Assembly (NCBI GenBank): GCA_937884995.1
Contig: CAKZZL010000027.1
Span: forward strand, 34,529 to 98,528
Direction of reading: 5' to 3'
Length of the DNA stretch: 64,000 nucleotides
From: an uncultured Clostridia bacterium
GTDB taxonomy: Bacteria > Bacillota > Clostridia > Oscillospirales > Acutalibacteraceae
Shown: positions 34,135 through 43,773 of the stretch, in pieces
How the letters are laid out: the number at the start of each line of letters is the position of its first letter
How positions within the stretch are numbered: the first letter of the stretch is position 1
The notes under the pieces: generated by a model
What the model saw: the letters and a program-made list of their open reading frames with translations, nothing else
Told to the model about the DNA's origin: nothing
The model's database searches: none
Made by a program: the position numbers and the translations under genes

Positions 34135-35373
34135 TTGATTTTTAAAGAAAATATTGATATCGAAGAATTCAATAACTATATAAAAAAGACATCTTTTACT
34201 CCGATACAGCAGACAAAAGCATGGACAGTATTAAAAAATAACTGGGAAGCTTTTTATTGCGGTATCTATGACGATGAAAGAATAATCGGAGTATGCCTTA
34301 TATTAGTCAGAAAGTTGATGCCCGGCTTTAAGTATGCTTATGCTCCGCACGGACCTCTTATGGACTATGATAACATTGAAGCTATCAAGACTTTCTATGA
34401 GGGAGCATATTACTTTTGCAAAAAGCATGGGATTTATTCAATAATGGTTGACCCCCTTATTCCTGTTTCCAAAATATTGCCGGATATTCCGACTGAAAAT
34501 TTCATCGATGTTTTTGATGTTGAAAAAGGCAGAAAGCAACTCAAAAACTTTACTGATGCCGGATTTATACACGGTGGCTACGGCAAGGGACTTCATGATG
34601 CCGTTCAGCCGAGATTCAATGCACTTATACCTTTGAAAGACGCAAAAGGTGAGGCACTTAGTTTTGATAGTCTGAAAAAGAACTATAAGACGAAAATCCG
34701 TAAGTACTATGCTAATTTCCAGTCAGCCAGAGGCCTGTATTATGAACGCATGGATATAAGTGATGAAAATATATCCGAGTTCAAGAGAATCATAGGCATG
34801 ACGGAAAACCGTCAAAATATAACTCTGAGAGATGAAGACTATTTCAAATTATTGGCAGAAGGCTTCGGAGATAATGCATTTTTCGCTTTTGAAAAAACAG
34901 ATATAGATAAATATCTTGAAAATCTGGAAATCAGATATCAAAAAGAGCCGGATATGCGTGACAAGATATACGAGCAGATGGAAGATGCAAAGAAGATAAA
35001 AAAAGAACGCGGAAATCCCCTAAATCTTTCAGCTCTGCTTACGGTTTATCCATATAACGAGGAAGGTATCAGGGTAGCCGAATACCTATATGCGGGCAGT
35101 GACCTTTCAATATTCTCATCATTTTGCGCTACACTTTGCGGGCTTGGAAGCCAGTCAGCCAAATGCATTGAAAATAATTGCGATTATCTGAATCTGGGAG
35201 GACTCGCAGGGACCCTTGATGATGGACTCTATGAGTTCAAACATCAATTTAATCCTATTATAGTGGAGTATGCGGGCGAGTTCACAATAGCTGTTGATAA
35301 AGTGAAATATAACTTTATGGAAAAGTTTATGCCCACACTTAAAAAGATATATAAAAAACTATTAAGGAAATAA
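34135..35373 (+). CDS. FemAB-like aminoacyltransferase (peptidoglycan bridge type)
   Basis: A 412-residue protein with the FemX/FemAB double-GNAT pattern: QQTKAWTVLKNNWEAFYCG near residue 24, YAPHGPLMDY near residue 66, YKTKIRKYY near residue 183 and a charged helical arm around residues 255-298. A YLYAGSD-type segment near residue 320 and the C-terminal NPIIVEYAGEFTIAVDK also match. Such enzymes add amino acids from aminoacyl-tRNA to lipid II for cross-bridges. The start is TTG, nine bases after AGGAG; an out-of-frame ATG just before it ends at once. Adjacent to the M20 peptidase with a 13-base gap. Confidence 0.85.
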   Translation: MIFKENIDIEEFNNYIKKTSFTPIQQTKAWTVLKNNWEAFYCGIYDDERIIGVCLILVRKLMPGFKYAYAPHGPLMDYDNIEAIKTFYEGAYYFCKKHGIYSIMVDPLIPVSKILPDIPTENFIDVFDVEKGRKQLKNFTDAGFIHGGYGKGLHDAVQPRFNALIPLKDAKGEALSFDSLKKNYKTKIRKYYANFQSARGLYYERMDISDENISEFKRIIGMTENRQNITLRDEDYFKLLAEGFGDNAFFAFEKTDIDKYLENLEIRYQKEPDMRDKIYEQMEDAKKIKKERGNPLNLSALLTVYPYNEEGIRVAEYLYAGSDLSIFSSFCATLCGLGSQSAKCIENNCDYLNLGGLAGTLDDGLYEFKHQFNPIIVEYAGEFTIAVDKVKYNFMEKFMPTLKKIYKKLLRK

Positions 35374-35376
35374 AAA

Positions 35377-35417
35377 ATAAGGTTGTGAGGACGTCAAAGT
35401 CATAATCACAACCTTAT
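35377..35417. terminator. Bidirectional terminator
   Basis: ATAAGGTTGTGA (35377-35388) is the exact inverse of TCACAACCTTAT (35406-35417), with T-rich sequence after it and A-rich before it, between convergent genes. Confidence 0.8.
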
Positions 35418-35435
35418 ATATTTTTTCGTGATATA

Positions 35436-36443
35436 TCAAAGAAGTGGAATTCCGTTTTCTCTACAAGCCACATATGTTTTTTCATCCCATATGCTTGATT
35501 GGACTTCTCCTATGTGTGCACAGCCCATCATCAGCATGCAAAGTCTTGACTGACCTATTCCTCCTCCTATAGTCAGGGGGAGTTCGTCGTTTAAAAGCAT
35601 TTTATGGAATGGAAGATTTGCTCTTTCGGGACAAGCGGCAATTTCAAGCTGCTTTTTTAAGCTTTCAGCATCTACTCTGATTCCCATTGATGAAATTTCA
35701 AAGGCTGAGTTTAGAACATCATTCCATACCATGATGTCTCCGTTTAATTCCCAGTCATCATAATCAGGTGCTCTGCCGTCGTGTGGCTTTCCGGATTTCA
35801 GCTTGCCACCTATTTTCATGATGAAAGCAGTTTTGTGATCTCTTAGATATTCAGTTTCTCTGCCGTGAGAATCAAGGTCTGGATAGAGATCTTCAAGTTC
35901 CTGGGAACAGATAAAGGAAACTTCTCTTGATATATATGTGTCTGTCCCGGGGAATTTTTGATTGAAAGCTTCGGATGTATTACAAACTGCATTTACTATC
36001 TTTTGAACGGTTTGTTTTAAGAATTCAATATTTCTTTCTTTTCTTGTTATTACCTTTTCCCAGTCCCATTGGTCAACATAAACGGAATGAATATTGTCAA
36101 GTTCTTCATCTCTTCGTATCGCATTCATATCCGTATAAAGACCGTTATGTACATTAAAGTTATATTCTTTCAAGGCAAATCTTTTCCATTTTGCAAGAGA
36201 GTGTACAACCTGTGCATTTGCATTTATTGCGGGAATGTCAAATGAAACAGGGCGTTCAACACCGTTTAGGTTATCATTGAGACCTGACTCCTCTGAAACA
36301 AAGAGAGGAGCAGAAACACGCTTTAAGTTAAGCGCCGCGGCTAGATTTTCCTGAAAAGTCTGCTTGATAAAAGAGATGGCACGCTGTGTGTCATATGTAT
36401 CAAGCTTATGTACATATCCTTCGGGAATATAAACAGAATTCAT
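35436..36443 (-). CDS. asnA: Aspartate-ammonia ligase
   Basis: A 335-residue ammonia-dependent asparagine synthetase, class II tRNA-synthetase fold. It starts MNSVYIPEGY, with FVSEESGLNDNLNGVERPVSFD near residue 49, SLAKWKRFAL near residue 82, VYVDQWDWEKVI near residue 121 and a C-terminal LPLTIGGGIGQSRLCMLM. It makes asparagine from aspartate, ammonia and ATP in the cytoplasm. It has its own promoter and a shared terminator. Confidence 0.96.
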   Translation of the reverse strand: MNSVYIPEGYVHKLDTYDTQRAISFIKQTFQENLAAALNLKRVSAPLFVSEESGLNDNLNGVERPVSFDIPAINANAQVVHSLAKWKRFALKEYNFNVHNGLYTDMNAIRRDEELDNIHSVYVDQWDWEKVITRKERNIEFLKQTVQKIVNAVCNTSEAFNQKFPGTDTYISREVSFICSQELEDLYPDLDSHGRETEYLRDHKTAFIMKIGGKLKSGKPHDGRAPDYDDWELNGDIMVWNDVLNSAFEISSMGIRVDAESLKKQLEIAACPERANLPFHKMLLNDELPLTIGGGIGQSRLCMLMMGCAHIGEVQSSIWDEKTYVACRENGIPLL

Positions 36444-36478
36444 AATATATACCTTCTAACAATTGCGTTTTAAGTAAA

Positions 36479-36506
36479 ATAATATCATAAGAGACATAAA
36501 AGTCAA
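36479..36506 (-). promoter_or_regulatory. Promoter of asnA
   Basis: On the minus strand TTGACT (36501-36506), 16-base spacer, TATTAT (36479-36484). Confidence 0.6.
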
Positions 36507-36516
36507 CTAAACTTTG

Positions 36517-37920
36517 TCATATGCCAAAATATTTTTTCGCATTAGCGAATGAAATATCATAAACAAGCTGTGAAAGAAAATCGATATCTGCGGGATATTT
36601 TCCTTCTTCAACCAAATCTCCGATAAACTCACAAAGAATCCGTCTGAAATATTCATGCCTCGGATATGATAAAAAGCTTCTGGAGTCTGTAACCATACCT
36701 ACAAACTTGCCGAGAACTCCGAGATTTGCAAGAGAACGTATTTGTTCGCGCATGCCGTCATAGTTGTCATTGAACCACCATGCTGAGCCAAACTGAATCT
36801 TGGATTCAGCCTCGCTTGACTGGAAATTACCGAGCATGGTCCCCAACGTTATATTGTCTTTGGGATTAAGAGTAAAAAGAATTGTTTTCGGAAGGGCATT
36901 TTCCCTGCAAAGTGAATCCATATATCTGGAAAGTCCTTGAGCGATTCTGTAATCATCAACGGAATCAAAACCGGTATCAGGACCGAGCTTTTCAAACATT
37001 ATACTGTTATTGTTCCTCATTGCTCCAAGGTGAAGTTCCATTGCCCAGCCACGTTTTGCATATTCTTTTCCGAAAAAGCGAAGAACCGCAGTGCGATATT
37101 TATCCAGTTCTGTGATGCTGAGACTTTCGCCGTTTAATCCTTTGCTGAATATCTCTTCAAGTTCAGAATCACTTGCAGGTTCATAAGGGCAATATGAAAG
37201 AGCATGATCCGATGCCCTGCATCCCATTGAATCAAAAAAGTCAATTCTGGAAATTAATACAGTCAGCAAGTCTTGAAAATTTCCGATTTTCATGTTGCCT
37301 GCATTTTCCAAAGCTTTAATCCAGTCACTGAAGATAGGATAGTTATCAAGAAGAAATGCCTTGTCAGGTCTGAAAGCAGGTATTACTTTGCAGGAGAAGG
37401 AGTTATCCTGTGCCAAAAGCTTATGATAATGCAGATCATCAGCAGCATCATCTGTTGTGCAAAGGCAGACAACATTAGATCTTTCAATTAATTTACGGGG
37501 AGTGAAATCTCCGGAAGATATAACTTGATTTGCTTTTTCCCAGACTGCGGGAGCATTTTGCAAACTTAAAGGCTCATATATATCAAAATATCTTTGAAGT
37601 TCAAGATGAGTCCAGTGATAGAGAGGATTTCCTATGCAATATTGCAAAGTCTCTGCATATTTAAGAAACTTGTCATAGTCGGATGCATTACCTGTGATAT
37701 ATTTTTCATCCACTCCGCAACAACGTTCTGCTCTCCATTTATAGTGGTCGCCGCCGAGCCAGAGCTGAGATATATTCTTAAAAGGCTTGTCCTCATAGAT
37801 TTCTTTTGGTGATAAATGACAATGCCAGTCAAAGATAGGAGCATCTTTTGCGCCCTTTTCAAAGATCGTTTTCGCTGTTCCCGTAGTTAAAAGGAAGCTT
37901 TCATCCATAAAAGTTCTCAT
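36517..37920 (-). CDS. uxaC: Glucuronate isomerase
   Basis: A 467-residue enzyme interconverting glucuronate/fructuronate and galacturonate/tagaturonate. FDWHCHLSPKEI (metal ligands) is near residue 30, WLGGDHYKWRA near residue 55, and ELHLGAMRNNN near residue 292. The C-terminal KFVGMVTDSRSFLSYPRHEYFRRIL is typical. It indicates use of uronic acids from pectin or host glycans, although no other uronate genes are nearby. A GAGGGTGA site supports the start; an internal Met at residue 5 is also possible. Confidence 0.95.
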   Translation of the reverse strand: MRTFMDESFLLTTGTAKTIFEKGAKDAPIFDWHCHLSPKEIYEDKPFKNISQLWLGGDHYKWRAERCCGVDEKYITGNASDYDKFLKYAETLQYCIGNPLYHWTHLELQRYFDIYEPLSLQNAPAVWEKANQVISSGDFTPRKLIERSNVVCLCTTDDAADDLHYHKLLAQDNSFSCKVIPAFRPDKAFLLDNYPIFSDWIKALENAGNMKIGNFQDLLTVLISRIDFFDSMGCRASDHALSYCPYEPASDSELEEIFSKGLNGESLSITELDKYRTAVLRFFGKEYAKRGWAMELHLGAMRNNNSIMFEKLGPDTGFDSVDDYRIAQGLSRYMDSLCRENALPKTILFTLNPKDNITLGTMLGNFQSSEAESKIQFGSAWWFNDNYDGMREQIRSLANLGVLGKFVGMVTDSRSFLSYPRHEYFRRILCEFIGDLVEEGKYPADIDFLSQLVYDISFANAKKYFGI

Positions 37921-37950
37921 AAAAAATCACCCTCATTTTTTGATGCAATA

Positions 37951-37979
37951 ATTGTAACATAGATAAAGAGTCAAGTCAA
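37951..37979 (-). promoter_or_regulatory. Promoter of uxaC
   Basis: On the minus strand TTGACT (37974-37979), 17-base spacer, TACAAT (37951-37956). An imperfect inverted repeat (CCTGT 37987-37991 with ACAGG 38001-38005) lies just upstream and could be an operator. Confidence 0.7.
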
Positions 37980-38054
37980 AAAAGACCCTGTGAACATCAT
38001 ACAGGTGAGGTCACAGCTATCAGCCCGGCATTAACCCGACATTTCATAAAAATA

Positions 38055-38083
38055 TTGAAATGAAAATGCCCGTATGGTATAAT
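38055..38083 (+). promoter_or_regulatory. Promoter of yebC operon
   Basis: TTGAAA (38055-38060), 17-base spacer, TATAAT (38078-38083). Confidence 0.75.
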
Positions 38084-38115
38084 AAAAAGAATAAAAATAT
38101 GCGAGAGGTATGCTT

Positions 38116-38856
38116 ATGTCAGGACATTCAAAATGGAGTACAATCAAAAGAAAAAAAGAAAAGACTGATAATGCCAGAGCAAAGGTGTTTACAAAGATTG
38201 GCAGAGAAATAGCCGTAGCAGTCAAAGAGGGCGGCCCAGATCCTGCAGGAAATTCCAAGCTTAAAGACGTTATAGCTAAAGCTAAGGCTGCCAATGTGCC
38301 TAATGACAATATCGACAGAATCATAAAGAAAGCAGCAGGCGAGGGCAGTGCTGATAATTATGAAGAGATAATATATGAAGGATACGGACCTTCGGGTATT
38401 GCCGTAATAGTAGAAACACTTACAGATAACAGAAACAGAACAGCAGCCGATATCAGACATGCATTTGATAAATTCGGCGGCAATATGGGTACCAGCGGAT
38501 GTGTATCATTTATGTTCAACCGCCAGGGTGTTATCATAATTGAAAAAGAAGACATAGATGAAGAAAAACTCATGGAAGATGCAATCGAGGCGGGAGCTCT
38601 TGATTTCATAACAGATGAGGAAATATATGATGTCAGAACAGATCCGGCAGATTTAGGCGCTGTACGTGATGATCTTGAAACTAAAGGATATAAGTATGTA
38701 TCAGCAGAAGTTGAATATGTTCCGACAACAACTACAAAGCTTACAAACCCGGATGATATAAGCAAAATGGGTAAAATGCTTGAAATGTTTGAAGACAATG
38801 ATGACGTTCAGGAAGTTTTCCACAACTGGGAAAATGAAGACGACTACGAGGGTTGA
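38116..38856 (+). CDS. YebC/PmpR family protein
   Basis: A 246-residue member of the YebC/TACO1 family, with SGHSKWSTIKRKKEKTD at the very start, FTKIGREIAVAVKEGG near residue 25 and EIIYEGYGPSG near residue 84. Members have been described both as transcriptional regulators and as translation factors that relieve ribosome stalling at difficult sequences. Start chosen at the second ATG, seven bases after GAGAGG, giving the family N-terminus. Confidence 0.93.
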   Translation: MSGHSKWSTIKRKKEKTDNARAKVFTKIGREIAVAVKEGGPDPAGNSKLKDVIAKAKAANVPNDNIDRIIKKAAGEGSADNYEEIIYEGYGPSGIAVIVETLTDNRNRTAADIRHAFDKFGGNMGTSGCVSFMFNRQGVIIIEKEDIDEEKLMEDAIEAGALDFITDEEIYDVRTDPADLGAVRDDLETKGYKYVSAEVEYVPTTTTKLTNPDDISKMGKMLEMFEDNDDVQEVFHNWENEDDYEG

Positions 38857-38865
38857 TGGGAATTA

Positions 38866-39663
38866 ATGTCACTGAAGGATAAAAGATTATTCCTGCTTGA
38901 TATGGACGGTACCGTCTTTACAGGCGATACGCCTTTCGAGGGAGTTAATGAGTTTTTATCATATATTGAAAGCGTTGCCGGAAGATACATTTTCATCACC
39001 AATAACTCATCACGTTCGGTAAAGGATTATGTAGTAAAATTATCAACGATGGGTATAAAAGTGGATGAACACAATTTTTTCACTTCTTCTCAGGCAACGG
39101 CCTTATATATGCTTGAACACCATAAAGGCAAAAAAGTATATTGCTGCGGCACAAAGTCGATGATAAAAGAAATGGAAAAACTCGGTGTCATATTCACATA
39201 TGACAGAGAAGAGGCTGAATGCATTGTCGTCGGCTATGATACGGAACTTACATATCAGAAGATGGCTGATGTCGCATATCTTCTTGAGACAAGGAAGGAC
39301 ATACCATACATAGCAACAAATCCTGACAGAGGCTGTCCCATAGAGTTCGGACTGGTACCGGATTGCTATGGAATATGTGAGGCAATATATTATGCAGCCG
39401 GCAGAAGACCCATATATATAGGAAAGCCGGACGTATATATGCTGAATTATGCCATGCAGATGACAAATTTCACGAGAGAGCAGACACTTGTAATCGGCGA
39501 CAGACTTTATACGGATATAGCATCCGGTGTAAATGCAGGTATAGACACAATTTGTGTGCTCAGCGGCGAAAGCAAGCTTGAGGACATAGAGAAAAGTGAT
39601 GTCAAGCCGAAATACATATATAAAGATATTAAAGAAATACTTGGTGTATTACAGGGGCAATAA
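38866..39663 (+). CDS. HAD-IIA family phosphatase, NagD-like
   Basis: A 265-residue haloacid-dehalogenase phosphatase. Motif I LLDMDGTVF (nucleophile Asp, about residue 12), motif II ITNNSSR (near residue 44), Lys in the GKPDVYM segment (near residue 187) and motif IV VIGDRLYTDI (near residue 205) are all present, with a class IIA cap in the middle. Likely acts on small sugar or nucleotide phosphates in the cytoplasm; the substrate cannot be named. It lies 9 bases after yebC. Confidence 0.88.
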   Translation: MSLKDKRLFLLDMDGTVFTGDTPFEGVNEFLSYIESVAGRYIFITNNSSRSVKDYVVKLSTMGIKVDEHNFFTSSQATALYMLEHHKGKKVYCCGTKSMIKEMEKLGVIFTYDREEAECIVVGYDTELTYQKMADVAYLLETRKDIPYIATNPDRGCPIEFGLVPDCYGICEAIYYAAGRRPIYIGKPDVYMLNYAMQMTNFTREQTLVIGDRLYTDIASGVNAGIDTICVLSGESKLEDIEKSDVKPKYIYKDIKEILGVLQGQ

Positions 39664-39665
39664 TT

Positions 39666-40220
39666 ATGGATTATGATGCATTTGATGAAGGAATAGAGCT
39701 CGGCGGACTCAGAAACAGAGACGATATAAGGCTTTTGATATGCTATCTTCTTAAGAGTGTCGAAAGTCCGATGACCAGGCAGATGCTGAATGATGCAATG
39801 CAGAAAGACGGACTTGCAAACTATTTTGAAGTCGGACAGGCAATCGAGGAATTGATGAAATCCGGAAATATTGAATTTGATATTTCAGGCGAAGATGAGG
39901 TCTTCACGGTTACTCAAAAGGGAAGAGAAGCCGCAGATATGCTTCAGACAAGTCTTCCGATAACGGTAAGAGAAAAGGCCGTCAATGCAGCAATCCGTCT
40001 CATAACAAGAGCGCAGGCTGAAAGAGAAAACGATATAAAGGTAGAAAAAGATTTAAACGGCGGATTCAAGATTACTTTTACCTTGTTTGATCAAAAGACT
40101 GAATTTATGAAGCTTACGGTTCATGTCAATGATGAACTTCAGCTTGAACAAATAAAGAACAACTTCATTAATGATCCCGCAAAGGTTTACTCCACAATAA
40201 TTACGGCGCTCACCGTATAA
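39666..40220 (+). CDS. DUF4364 family protein
   Basis: A 184-residue protein that I place in DUF4364. The first 90 residues look like a winged helix (DDIRLLICYLLKS, MTRQMLNDAM, EELMKSGNIEF), followed by a mixed alpha/beta domain with VEKDLNGGFKITFTL. A DNA-binding regulatory role is plausible by fold only. The gene is two bases after the HAD gene and before valS. Confidence 0.7.
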   Translation: MDYDAFDEGIELGGLRNRDDIRLLICYLLKSVESPMTRQMLNDAMQKDGLANYFEVGQAIEELMKSGNIEFDISGEDEVFTVTQKGREAADMLQTSLPITVREKAVNAAIRLITRAQAERENDIKVEKDLNGGFKITFTLFDQKTEFMKLTVHVNDELQLEQIKNNFINDPAKVYSTIITALTV

Positions 40221-40250
40221 GGGACATTAGCTTAAGGAGAGAATATAAAA

Positions 40251-42956
40251 ATGGCCAGAGAACTGGAAAAACAATATAACCCGAAAAATGTTGAGGAAAG
40301 ACTGTATAAGTCCTGGCTCGAACATAAATATTTCCATGCAAAAAGGGAAGAGGGAAAGGAAACTTACACAATCGTAATTCCCCCTCCGAATATCACAGGA
40401 CAGCTTCATATGGGTCATGCCCTTGATAACACACTTCAGGATATACTTATCCGTTATCACAGGATGGCAGGATATGATACTTTGTGGCTTCCGGGAACAG
40501 ATCATGCATCTATAGCAACAGAAGCTAAGATAGTTGAAAAGATGCGTGAGGAAGGTATTAAAAAAGAAGATATCGGAAGAGAAAAATTTCTTGAACGCGC
40601 ATGGAACTGGAAAACTCAATACGGCGGCAGAATTATAGAACAGCTGAAGAAAATGGGCTCCTCATGTGACTGGGACAGAGAAAGATTTACACTCGATGAA
40701 GGTTGCAGCAGAGCAGTTCGTGAGGTCTTTGTAAAACTTTATGAACAAGACATGATATACCGCGGCAACAGAATGGTAAACTGGTGCCCTCATTGTAATA
40801 CATCAATCTCCGATGCAGAAGTTGAGTATGAGAGCAAGCCTTCAAACTTCTGGCACCTTCTTTACACAGTTAAGGAAACAGGAGAAAAACTTGAACTTGC
40901 AACAACAAGACCGGAAACCATGCTTGGTGATACAGCGGTTGCTATCAATGCGGAAGATAAGAGATATATGCATCTTCACGGATGCCATGTAATTCTTCCC
41001 TTGGTTAACAAAGAGATTCCGATTGTATGTGATGAACATGCAGACATGACAAAGGGAACAGGTGTAGTAAAGATTACACCTGCGCATGACCCTAACGACT
41101 TTGAAGTTGGCTTGCGTCATAATTTACCTGTAGTAAGAACATTTACATATGACGGACATCTTACAGGCAAAAAAGAGAAAGAAGAAGCAGATGCAATAAG
41201 AAATTCAGGTAAAAAAGGCTGCGAAAGCGAACCTGAAGTTCTGGATTGCGGCAAATATGCAGGCCTTACTACACTTGAAGCAAGAAAAGCTATACTTGAA
41301 GATCTTAAAAAAGGCGGATACATAAAATCGATTGAGCCTTTGGATCATGAAGTAGGTACTTGTTATCGTTGCCACACAAGCATTGAGCCAATGGTATCAA
41401 AGCAATGGTTCGTAAGAATGGAACCACTTGCAGGTCCTGCAATAAGAGCAGTAGAAGATGGCAGAATCAAGTTCGTACCTGACAGATTCAAGAAGAATTA
41501 TCTGAACTGGATGAGAGGGACAAGAGATTGGTGCATATCCAGACAACTTTGGTGGGGACACAGAATACCTGCCTGGTATTGTGATGACTGCGGTGAAACC
41601 ATTGTTTCAAAAACAGATATCGATTCATGTCCTCATTGCAAAAACCATAATCTTTCACAGGACCCGGATACACTGGATACATGGTTCAGTTCTGCTCTCT
41701 GGCCTTTCTCAACACTCGGTTGGCCGGAACAGACAGAAGATTTAAAACATTATTATCCTACAAATACACTTGTAACTGGATATGACATCATAGGATTCTG
41801 GGTAAGCAGAATGATATTCTCTGCTTTGGAATATACAAATAATATACCTTTTGACACTGTTCTTATACATGGCCTTGTACGTGATGCTCAGGGAAGAAAA
41901 ATGTCGAAATCCCTCGGCAACGGTATAGATCCTCTTGAGATTATTGACAATTACGGCGCCGATGCACTTCGCTTTACTCTTGCAACAGGAAACAGCCCCG
42001 GAAATGATATGCGTTTCTCTGATGAGAGAGTGGAAGCAAGCAGAAATTTCGCAAACAAAATTTGGAATGCAGCAAGATTTATTCTCATGAACCTTGACGA
42101 CAATGAACCTGCTCCGTATATACCGCAAAATCTTGCAATAGAAGACAAGTGGGTTTTAAGTCAATACAATGACCTTGTAAAAGATGTAACAGATTCAATT
42201 GAAAAGTATGAGCTGGGCCTTGCTGTACAAAAACTCTATGACTTTATCTGGGACATATTCTGCGATTGGTATATTGAACTTGCAAAAATAAGGCTGAATG
42301 CAGATGATGCATTAGCTAAGGCTGCGGTAAAGGGAGTTTTGGTTTATGTAATGAGCAACACCTTGAAACTCCTTCACCCGTTTATGCCATTTATAACTGA
42401 AGAAATCTGGCTGAGTCTTCCGCATGACGGAGAGTCTATAATGATTTCACGCTGGCCGGAATATTCGGATGGACTTGTATTCAAGAGTGAAGAGACTGAG
42501 ATGAACAGAGTTATGACTGCAGTCAAGGCAGTTCGTAACCGCAGATCTGAGATGAATGTTGTTCCTTCAAAAAAGGCTAAGATATTTATCAACACCCAGT
42601 ACAAAGAGACCTTTAATGACGGCAAGGAATTCTTTGTAAGACTTGCATCTGCATCCGAAGTAAAGCTTGTTGATGCATATGATGACGATGGTGCAGTAAC
42701 GGTTATTACAACCGATGCGAAGATCTATATACCGATGGATGAACTTGTTGATTTCAAAGCCGAAATTGAAAGGCTGAACAAAGAAAAAGCAAACGTTCAA
42801 AAAGATATAGACTTCGTTTCAAAGAAACTTAACAACCCGAATTTCGTTGAGAAGGCTCCGAAAAATCTTGTAAACGAACAGAAAGAAAAACTCGAGAAAT
42901 TCATGGAAAAACTTAATATGATTGATGAAGCTATAAGCAAACTTTCGGACAAGTAA
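40251..42956 (+). CDS. valS: Valyl-tRNA synthetase
   Basis: A 901-residue class I synthetase. The HIGH-type motif HMGHA is near residue 47 (GQLHMGHAL), the editing domain follows (TTRPETMLGDTAV), a zinc-ribbon-like pair CDDCG and CPHC lies near residues 444-465, the KMSKS motif is near residue 550 (RKMSKSLGNG), and a C-terminal coiled coil covers about 830-895. It charges tRNA-Val and edits Thr. The gap of about 30 bases to the preceding gene leaves no room for a T-box leader. Confidence 0.97.
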   Translation: MARELEKQYNPKNVEERLYKSWLEHKYFHAKREEGKETYTIVIPPPNITGQLHMGHALDNTLQDILIRYHRMAGYDTLWLPGTDHASIATEAKIVEKMREEGIKKEDIGREKFLERAWNWKTQYGGRIIEQLKKMGSSCDWDRERFTLDEGCSRAVREVFVKLYEQDMIYRGNRMVNWCPHCNTSISDAEVEYESKPSNFWHLLYTVKETGEKLELATTRPETMLGDTAVAINAEDKRYMHLHGCHVILPLVNKEIPIVCDEHADMTKGTGVVKITPAHDPNDFEVGLRHNLPVVRTFTYDGHLTGKKEKEEADAIRNSGKKGCESEPEVLDCGKYAGLTTLEARKAILEDLKKGGYIKSIEPLDHEVGTCYRCHTSIEPMVSKQWFVRMEPLAGPAIRAVEDGRIKFVPDRFKKNYLNWMRGTRDWCISRQLWWGHRIPAWYCDDCGETIVSKTDIDSCPHCKNHNLSQDPDTLDTWFSSALWPFSTLGWPEQTEDLKHYYPTNTLVTGYDIIGFWVSRMIFSALEYTNNIPFDTVLIHGLVRDAQGRKMSKSLGNGIDPLEIIDNYGADALRFTLATGNSPGNDMRFSDERVEASRNFANKIWNAARFILMNLDDNEPAPYIPQNLAIEDKWVLSQYNDLVKDVTDSIEKYELGLAVQKLYDFIWDIFCDWYIELAKIRLNADDALAKAAVKGVLVYVMSNTLKLLHPFMPFITEEIWLSLPHDGESIMISRWPEYSDGLVFKSEETEMNRVMTAVKAVRNRRSEMNVVPSKKAKIFINTQYKETFNDGKEFFVRLASASEVKLVDAYDDDGAVTVITTDAKIYIPMDELVDFKAEIERLNKEKANVQKDIDFVSKKLNNPNFVEKAPKNLVNEQKEKLEKFMEKLNMIDEAISKLSDK

Positions 42957-42981
42957 TAGGTTTATAGAGGTTAAAAGAAAG

Positions 42982-43758
42982 ATGATTAAGTACATTAAAG
43001 GTTTCTGGAATTACAGATTTCTGTTAACAGAACTTGTAAAGAAAGGCGTAAGACTTAAATACAGAAGGTCTTATCTTGGCATTATATGGTCCCTTATTGA
43101 ACCGATTCTTACAACCATAGTTTTGGTTATAGTATTTGGTACGCTTTTTGGAAATCATAAGCCGAATTTCCCTCTGTATATCATAACCGGACGTTTGATA
43201 TATTCATTCTTCCAATCCGGAACAAAAGCAGCCTGTATTTCAATCAGACAAAATGCTTCAATGATTAAAAAGGTATATGTGCCTAAATATATGTATCCGC
43301 TTTCAAGCGTTTTGTTTAATTTCATAATTTTCCTTATTTCACTTATTGTCTTGGTATTTGTGGACATCTATTGCAAAGTAGTACCGACAATTGCAGTTTT
43401 CTGGTTTATACCTGCTGTAATGATATTGGTTGTTTTAACCATAGGAGTAGGTCTTTGTCTTGCAACACTTAATGTTTTCTTCAGAGATATAGAGTATCTT
43501 TGGAATGTAGTGCTGATGCTTATCATGTATATGAGTGCCATCTTCTATTATCCGGAGAGAATTATGAACAGCGGTTATGCATGGCTCTTAAAATACAATC
43601 CCTTATGGCAGATTATCCGTCTTTGCCGTGCGGCAGTGATGAATGAGGAAATCGGCTATCTCGGGGTTATATATGCAGCTGCTTCTAGTTTAGTGACACT
43701 TATTATCGGTATAATAGTGTTCAAGAAAAACCAAGATAAATTTATTCTTCATATTTAG
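42982..43758 (+). CDS. ABC-2 type polysaccharide exporter permease
   Basis: A 258-residue membrane protein of the TagG/Wzm type with six membrane helices. The N-terminal RFLLTELVKKGVRLKYRRSYLGIIWSLIEP is the family signature; a FFRDIEYLWNVVLMLIMYMSAIFY segment is near residue 165. With the next gene it forms an exporter carrying an undecaprenyl-linked glycan or teichoic acid across the membrane. It starts 25 bases after valS. Confidence 0.92.
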   Translation: MIKYIKGFWNYRFLLTELVKKGVRLKYRRSYLGIIWSLIEPILTTIVLVIVFGTLFGNHKPNFPLYIITGRLIYSFFQSGTKAACISIRQNASMIKKVYVPKYMYPLSSVLFNFIIFLISLIVLVFVDIYCKVVPTIAVFWFIPAVMILVVLTIGVGLCLATLNVFFRDIEYLWNVVLMLIMYMSAIFYYPERIMNSGYAWLLKYNPLWQIIRLCRAAVMNEEIGYLGVIYAAASSLVTLIIGIIVFKKNQDKFILHI

Positions 43759-43773
43759 TGGAGAGAAGATATT

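Noticed and set aside
40221..40250. T-box leader for valS
   Set aside because: Only 30 bases separate valS from the preceding gene and no T-box core or antiterminator is present.
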